Shown here piece by piece: positions 60,652-64,000 of a stretch of 64,000 nt of DNA. A program made the position numbers and the translations under genes. The DNA comes from Pelagimonas phthalicica (lineage in GTDB: Bacteria; Pseudomonadota; Alphaproteobacteria; Rhodobacterales; Rhodobacteraceae). The DNA lies in the NCBI RefSeq assembly GCF_004364805.1, contig NZ_SOAP01000005.1, positions 62,001 to 126,000 on the forward strand, given 5' to 3'. Within the stretch, counting starts at the first letter, position 1. Each line of letters starts with the position of its first letter. Under the pieces are notes generated by a model. That model saw nothing but the letters and a program-made list of their open reading frames with translations. It had not been told where the DNA came from and did not search any database.

Positions 60652-61545
60652 TTAGTGCGCGGACCTCAGCAACCCCAGCTTTTCAGCACGCTCCAGCAGC
60701 ATCTTCACAGAGGAAGGCTGCCAGCTAGTACGGCCTCGAGGGGTGCGCTCACGCATCGATTCTAGCCGGTCGCAGATCGCCTGCAGTGTGATTTCGGGGT
60801 CCGAGCCTTTGATGGCAGCCACGATAGCTGGCAGGCGGTCATCGGTTTCGCGGCGTCCGGCGCGGCCAAGCACTTCATCTGGTAGAAACCCGTCGCGGAC
60901 ATAGGCTTTCACAGCACGGAGTAGGCGGCTTTGGGTCCAGTGCCGGTCGTGGGGCAGGGGGCCATTAATGATTCGCAAAACATCTTCCCAGGCCATATCC
61001 GGCCGTAGGCGTCGCACGTGGGGCACCCAATCCTGCGCGGTTTCGCTCAGGCGCTCCATGTAGCCGTCCTGTCGTGCCAGCCGCACCTTGCGCAGCGCGG
61101 CGGGGTCTTTGGTGCGAAGCCCAGGATTGCCACCAACGCGCCCTTTGGCGCGCGCAGAGGCAAGCCCGGCCTTTGTCCGCTCACGTATCAGCGCGCGCTC
61201 GAACTCGGCCGCGGCGCCCAGAACCTGCAATGTGAATTTTCCTTGAGGGGAGGCGGTGTCGATTGGATCCTGCAGCGAGCGGAAGAAAGCTCCCTTGGCC
61301 TCCAGACGTTCGATCACCTCCAGCAGATGCGACAGGGATCGCGCAAGCCGGTCGATCCGCACAACGACCAGCGTATCGCCGCTCTGGACGCGTTCGAGCA
61401 AACGCGCGAGTACAGGACGCGCGCGATTGCCGCCTGAGGCGTGCTCTTCAAAGATCTCGGCACAGCCCGCAGATTGCAGCGCCTCAGACTGGGGCAGGGG
61501 GGTCTGATCCTCCGTGGAAACGCGGGCATAGCCTATCAGGGGCAT
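60652..61545 (-). CDS. Serine recombinase / resolvase
   Basis: A 297-residue small serine recombinase. It opens MPLIGYARVSTEDQTP with the nucleophilic serine in YARVST (Ser10). VVVRIDRLARSL and LGAAAEFERALIRERTKAGL are the catalytic and helix E parts. A longer than usual C-terminal region (about 110 residues beyond the core) contains helix-turn-helix-like stretches (MRERTPRGRTSWQPSSVKML). It may resolve cointegrates or invert DNA. The recombination site is expected in 61546-61740. It marks the start of the metal-resistance segment, probably transposon-derived. Confidence 0.88.
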   Translation of the reverse strand: MPLIGYARVSTEDQTPLPQSEALQSAGCAEIFEEHASGGNRARPVLARLLERVQSGDTLVVVRIDRLARSLSHLLEVIERLEAKGAFFRSLQDPIDTASPQGKFTLQVLGAAAEFERALIRERTKAGLASARAKGRVGGNPGLRTKDPAALRKVRLARQDGYMERLSETAQDWVPHVRRLRPDMAWEDVLRIINGPLPHDRHWTQSRLLRAVKAYVRDGFLPDEVLGRAGRRETDDRLPAIVAAIKGSDPEITLQAICDRLESMRERTPRGRTSWQPSSVKMLLERAEKLGLLRSAH

Positions 61546-61744
61546 GAAAACGGGGCCGATTGCAATTTCATATGCCGTTACTAAACGACCGTTTGATAGT
61601 TTGTTCAGAATTGATCGATCCAACTTGCGTGGTCAATGCGGTTTTCATGGATGTGTTTGGACGCATTCCGATATGTATTCACTGCTCATCCCTGCGACTC
61701 GCTTTCTAGTGCAGACATGTTTGCGTAGGTTGGTCTTTTTTCCC

Positions 61745-61775
61745 TTGAAGCTCCAGTTGCTAGAAGTTCTATCGA
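61745..61775 (+). promoter_or_regulatory. MerR-type promoter upstream of the L,D-transpeptidase
   Basis: TTGAAG (61745-61750), a 19-base spacer, TATCGA (61770-61775). The spacer contains an imperfect dyad, CTCCAG-TTG-CTAGAAG. The overlong 19-base spacing with a dyad is the hallmark of MerR-family activated promoters. The gene starts 50 bases downstream. A similar site precedes the P-type ATPase. Confidence 0.6.
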
Positions 61776-61825
61776 CGTGTAAAGCGAAGCTATAAAAAAC
61801 CGACCGCGTAGGAGATAAACCAAAT

Positions 61826-62488
61826 ATGTTGACGAGACGCCATTTCATCGCGACCAGCGCAGCTGTGTTCTCTGCGCCGATTTCAAACCCTGTGTTTGCC
61901 AGTACATGGCCAACGACATCGCAAAAGGCGGCTTGGGATGCGCAAGTGACACCTGCAAACTTCGATCTCGAGACGTCGAACCCTTGGGGATTGCAACCGC
62001 GCTTCCTGCCACGTCGGGTTGAAGCCCGGTCTGGTCTGACACCCGGCGACATTCATGTCGATGCGGTCGCGCGGTATCTTTATCATATCGAGGAAGGCGG
62101 CACCGCGATGCGTTACGGCGTGGCGATTGCCCGCGGCAATCTTTACGAGCCGGGGACCTACTCGATCCGCCGAAAGGTGGAATGGCCACACTGGACACCG
62201 ACCAAATCGATGATCGAGCGCGATCCGTCGCTTGAAAAGTATGCAAATGGCCAGGAACCAGGCCCGCAAAACCCATTGGGATCTCGCGCAATCTATTTGT
62301 TCGTCGGGCAGCGTGACACATATCTGAGGATACACGGATCACCGCAATCCAGATCAATTGGTGGGCGCGCCAGCTCCGGATGCGTTCGCATGGTTATGGC
62401 GCATATCAATGAGCTTTATCCCCGTGTTGCTATCGGCTCCACCGCATTCCTTTATTCGGCGGAAGACAGTGTCACGGCCCGCAGCTAA
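61826..62488 (+). CDS. Exported L,D-transpeptidase (YkuD domain)
   Basis: A 220-residue protein with a Tat-like signal (LTRRHFIATSAAVFSAP). The YkuD domain has GVAIARGN, HGSPQSRSIGG (catalytic His) and ASSGCVRM (catalytic Cys). Such enzymes cross-link peptidoglycan by 3-3 bonds. In Rhodobacterales they often accompany heavy-metal ATPase genes, and the MerR-type promoter ahead of this gene supports control by metal. The link between wall remodelling and metal tolerance is inferred. ATG 61826 follows GGAGATAAACC. Confidence 0.9.
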   Translation: MLTRRHFIATSAAVFSAPISNPVFASTWPTTSQKAAWDAQVTPANFDLETSNPWGLQPRFLPRRVEARSGLTPGDIHVDAVARYLYHIEEGGTAMRYGVAIARGNLYEPGTYSIRRKVEWPHWTPTKSMIERDPSLEKYANGQEPGPQNPLGSRAIYLFVGQRDTYLRIHGSPQSRSIGGRASSGCVRMVMAHINELYPRVAIGSTAFLYSAEDSVTARS

Positions 62489-62526
62489 CCTTCAACTTGA
62501 CGGTCAGGCCCGTCGAGCCGCCAAAG

Positions 62527-62796
62527 CTACGCTGCCGGCTTGACGCAGATCGGATTGCCGCCCGATGTCCTGAGCGGCAGGAGCGTGTCCTCGACCGGCC
62601 CGGAATGCATGTACCAATAGCAATTGTCTGCCGGCCGCAAGCGTGCGGTCGAGAGATCCTGGTTTGGAGCCGCGAGCGCCACGATTTGCTCCGGGACCGG
62701 CGGCAGCGCACCCGAGCCTTGTGAATTCGAGAGGGTTTCCGAGCAGGCTCCGAGCGCCACGCCGAGAAGGATAAAAATTGCGATCCGTGTGTACAT
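62527..62796 (-). CDS. Small lipoprotein
   Basis: An 89-residue lipoprotein with the leader IAIFILLGVALGAC, lipobox LGAC (Cys18). The mature part has two more cysteines (DNCYWYMHSGPV, NPICVKPAA) that may form a disulfide or bind metal. The family is not recognised. It is convergent with the transpeptidase and divergent from the P-type ATPase, within the metal segment. Confidence 0.68.
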   Translation of the reverse strand: MYTRIAIFILLGVALGACSETLSNSQGSGALPPVPEQIVALAAPNQDLSTARLRPADNCYWYMHSGPVEDTLLPLRTSGGNPICVKPAA

Positions 62797-62986
62797 AAAC
62801 TCACTGTCCTGCTGCTTTGAATTCTTAGATGCGTCTTTCTCGCATCCGACGGCATGTGGTGCAACGCAAAGGCAAGATCACAGGCGAATTTCCTGAGGAA
62901 AGTGATCGAAACTCAATGGTTTCGACCCAAACCGCCTGCGATCACCCCATTAACCACGCGGCTACATGGAAGACCGAACTTTTCTC

Positions 62987-63017
62987 TTGAACCTCTAGTT
63001 GCTGTAGGGCGTATCAC
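62987..63017 (+). promoter_or_regulatory. MerR-type promoter upstream of the P-type ATPase
   Basis: TTGAAC (62987-62992), 19-base spacer, TATCAC (63012-63017), with the dyad CCTCTAG-TTG-CTGTAGG. It shares the core CTAGTTGCT arrangement with the site at 61745-61775. The ATPase ATG lies 31 bases downstream. The cognate MerR-type regulator is not in the window and probably lies to the right. Confidence 0.68.
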
Positions 63018-63048
63018 CTCCCTACAATAGCGAATCCGAGGATGATCC

Positions 63049-64000
63049 ATGCCACATGACGGTGCTCAAAACAGCCAAGACCATTCTCCCGTATCTGAGG
63101 GCGCGTGCGGCAGTTGTTGCGGAGGACAGGCCATTGAGCCAACCAACGTTCGAGCCTCGGACGGCCGCAGTTTCCATGTCAGCGGCCTGGATTGCGCCGA
63201 AGAGGTCTCGATCCTGAACCGGGTCGTCGGACCGGAAGTTGGTGGCACGGAGTATCTTGCGTTTGACGTCATCAATGCGCGGATGACGGTTCTGGATGGC
63301 GGGACGAACCCGTCTTCGGACAAGATCCTTCAATTGGTTGCGACCACCGGGATGACGGCCAAACCCTGGGATGCCGAAGATGCCAGCGCGGATCAGGCCG
63401 CACATCTGAAAAAACAAAAACTGTTCACGTTGCTTAGTGGCGGATTCTGGGCGGCAGGGTTCATCTACCACGTCATTGAGACTGGGTTCGGCGGCGCCAT
63501 CGGATTGTTCTCGGGCCATGGTGAAGCGCCGATGCCCATTGCCGAAGCAGGGTTGTTCGCAATAGCGATCCTCTTGGGCGTGTGGCTGGTCGCACCCAAA
63601 GCGTGGTCGTCGGCGCGTCGGCTTTCTCCGGACATGAACCTGTTGATGGTGGTCGCCGTGGCCGGGGCCATCGGGCTTGGCGAGTTTTTCGAGGCCGCGA
63701 CGGTCGCGTTCTTCTTTTCGCTTTCGCTCTATCTTGAGAGTTGGAGCGTGGGGCGCGCGCGCAATGCTGTGTCAGCGCTTCTCGACCTCGCACCACCGAC
63801 AGCCCGGGTGCTCTATGACGATGGCTCAGAGGCCGACGTTCCCGCCGCGGCTGTAGCTGTCGGTGCGCGGTTCATCGTGCGAGGTGGCGACCGTATTCCG
63901 CTCGACGGGGAAGTTGTCGACGGGGCAGGGGCCGTCGATCAGGCCCCCATTACGGGTGAAAGCGCCTTGGTGCCAAAAGAAGCGGGCGATGATGTCTACG
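63049..64000 (+). CDS. Heavy-metal P1B-type ATPase (partial, runs off the window)
   Basis: The first 317 residues of a metal-translocating ATPase, open to the window end. ATG 63049 has GAGGATGATCC upstream. A Cys-rich lead (GACGSCCGG, residues 19-27) is followed by an HMA-like domain whose loop reads SGLDCAEEV, with one cysteine where many homologues have two. Four membrane segments follow (within about residues 120-245), then the actuator domain with DRIPLDGEVVDG and ITGES near residue 305. It likely exports Cd, Zn or Pb; specificity lies in transmembrane residues beyond the window. It is controlled by the MerR-type promoter just upstream. Confidence 0.9.
   Translation, partial: MPHDGAQNSQDHSPVSEGACGSCCGGQAIEPTNVRASDGRSFHVSGLDCAEEVSILNRVVGPEVGGTEYLAFDVINARMTVLDGGTNPSSDKILQLVATTGMTAKPWDAEDASADQAAHLKKQKLFTLLSGGFWAAGFIYHVIETGFGGAIGLFSGHGEAPMPIAEAGLFAIAILLGVWLVAPKAWSSARRLSPDMNLLMVVAVAGAIGLGEFFEAATVAFFFSLSLYLESWSVGRARNAVSALLDLAPPTARVLYDDGSEADVPAAAVAVGARFIVRGGDRIPLDGEVVDGAGAVDQAPITGESALVPKEAGDDVY

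Noticed and set aside
61546-61660. Candidate res site for the resolvase (CTAAACG...CGTTTGATAG near 61575)
   Set aside because: Only one weak dyad is visible and the three-subsite layout of a res site could not be recognised.
1-64000. CRISPR arrays, tRNA or rRNA genes, intact insertion sequences
   Set aside because: Looked for regular short repeats, RNA-gene signatures and transposase genes; none was seen, though weak or fragmentary copies could be missed without computation.

Overview
This looks like part of a large conjugative plasmid of the repABC type from a marine alphaproteobacterium, most likely a Rhodobacterales (Roseobacter-group) organism. The evidence is a repABC replicon with GTTAACAGCTGTTAAC-type parS sites, a VirB/VirD4 conjugation system with a VirD2-type relaxase, several small families common on roseobacter plasmids (DUF736, DUF2493, DUF3768, a strawberry-notch helicase), and TRAP-transporter/beta-oxidation cargo. 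No rRNA, tRNA, CRISPR array or intact insertion sequence was seen.

Layout. (1) 0.5-13.9 kb, rightward: catabolic cargo. It holds a thiolase, a fused enoyl-CoA hydratase/3-hydroxyacyl-CoA dehydrogenase, two acyl-CoA dehydrogenases, ETF beta and alpha, a TRAP transporter (dctPQM), ETF-quinone oxidoreductase and a type I pantothenate kinase. The gene set resembles the pim (dicarboxylate/pimelate) pathway: acids enter through the TRAP transporter, are oxidised as CoA thioesters, and electrons pass via ETF and ETF-QO to ubiquinone. No acyl-CoA ligase is visible. (2) 14.1-26.8 kb: a small XRE regulator, then a compact virB operon (virB1,2,3,4, lipoprotein, a VirB5/lytic-transglycosylase hybrid, virB5,6,8,9,10,11). 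(3) 26.8-33.2 kb, leftward: an unrecognised 392-aa gene, virD4, relaxase and a MobC-like gene. A T-DNA-border-like nic site (33200-33207) lies at the start of the mobC-like gene. (4) 33.2-37.2 kb: oriT hairpins, a small gene with its inverted, decayed paralogue, a GSU2403-type nucleotidyltransferase and a DUF2493 protein. (5) 37.2-42.5 kb: a defence island. A complete type III CBASS operon (Cap6/TRIP13, two HORMA proteins, CD-NTase, NucC) is divergent from an XRE-ImmA/IrrE fusion plus PIN protein. (6) 42.6-54.1 kb, entirely leftward: an anti-restriction-like block (tandem DUF736, DarB-like methylase-helicase, large ParB-like protein, DUF3768, ArdC). (7) 54.5-59.6 kb: Fic protein and repABC with a counter-transcribed RNA and three parS sites. 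(8) 60.6-64 kb: a serine resolvase and a metal-resistance segment (L,D-transpeptidase, lipoprotein and the start of a P1B-type ATPase), with two MerR-type 19-bp-spacer promoters.

How it fits together. If the nic call is right, the + strand is transferred 5' first from 33207 rightward. The leftward anti-restriction block could then be transcribed directly from the incoming strand, whereas the rightward CBASS operon would have to wait for second-strand synthesis. The CBASS is a known type (the NucC family was recognised). The more unusual points are its regulator/PIN neighbour, the operator repeats, the VirB5-transglycosylase hybrid, and intercistronic inverted repeats inside the virB operon.
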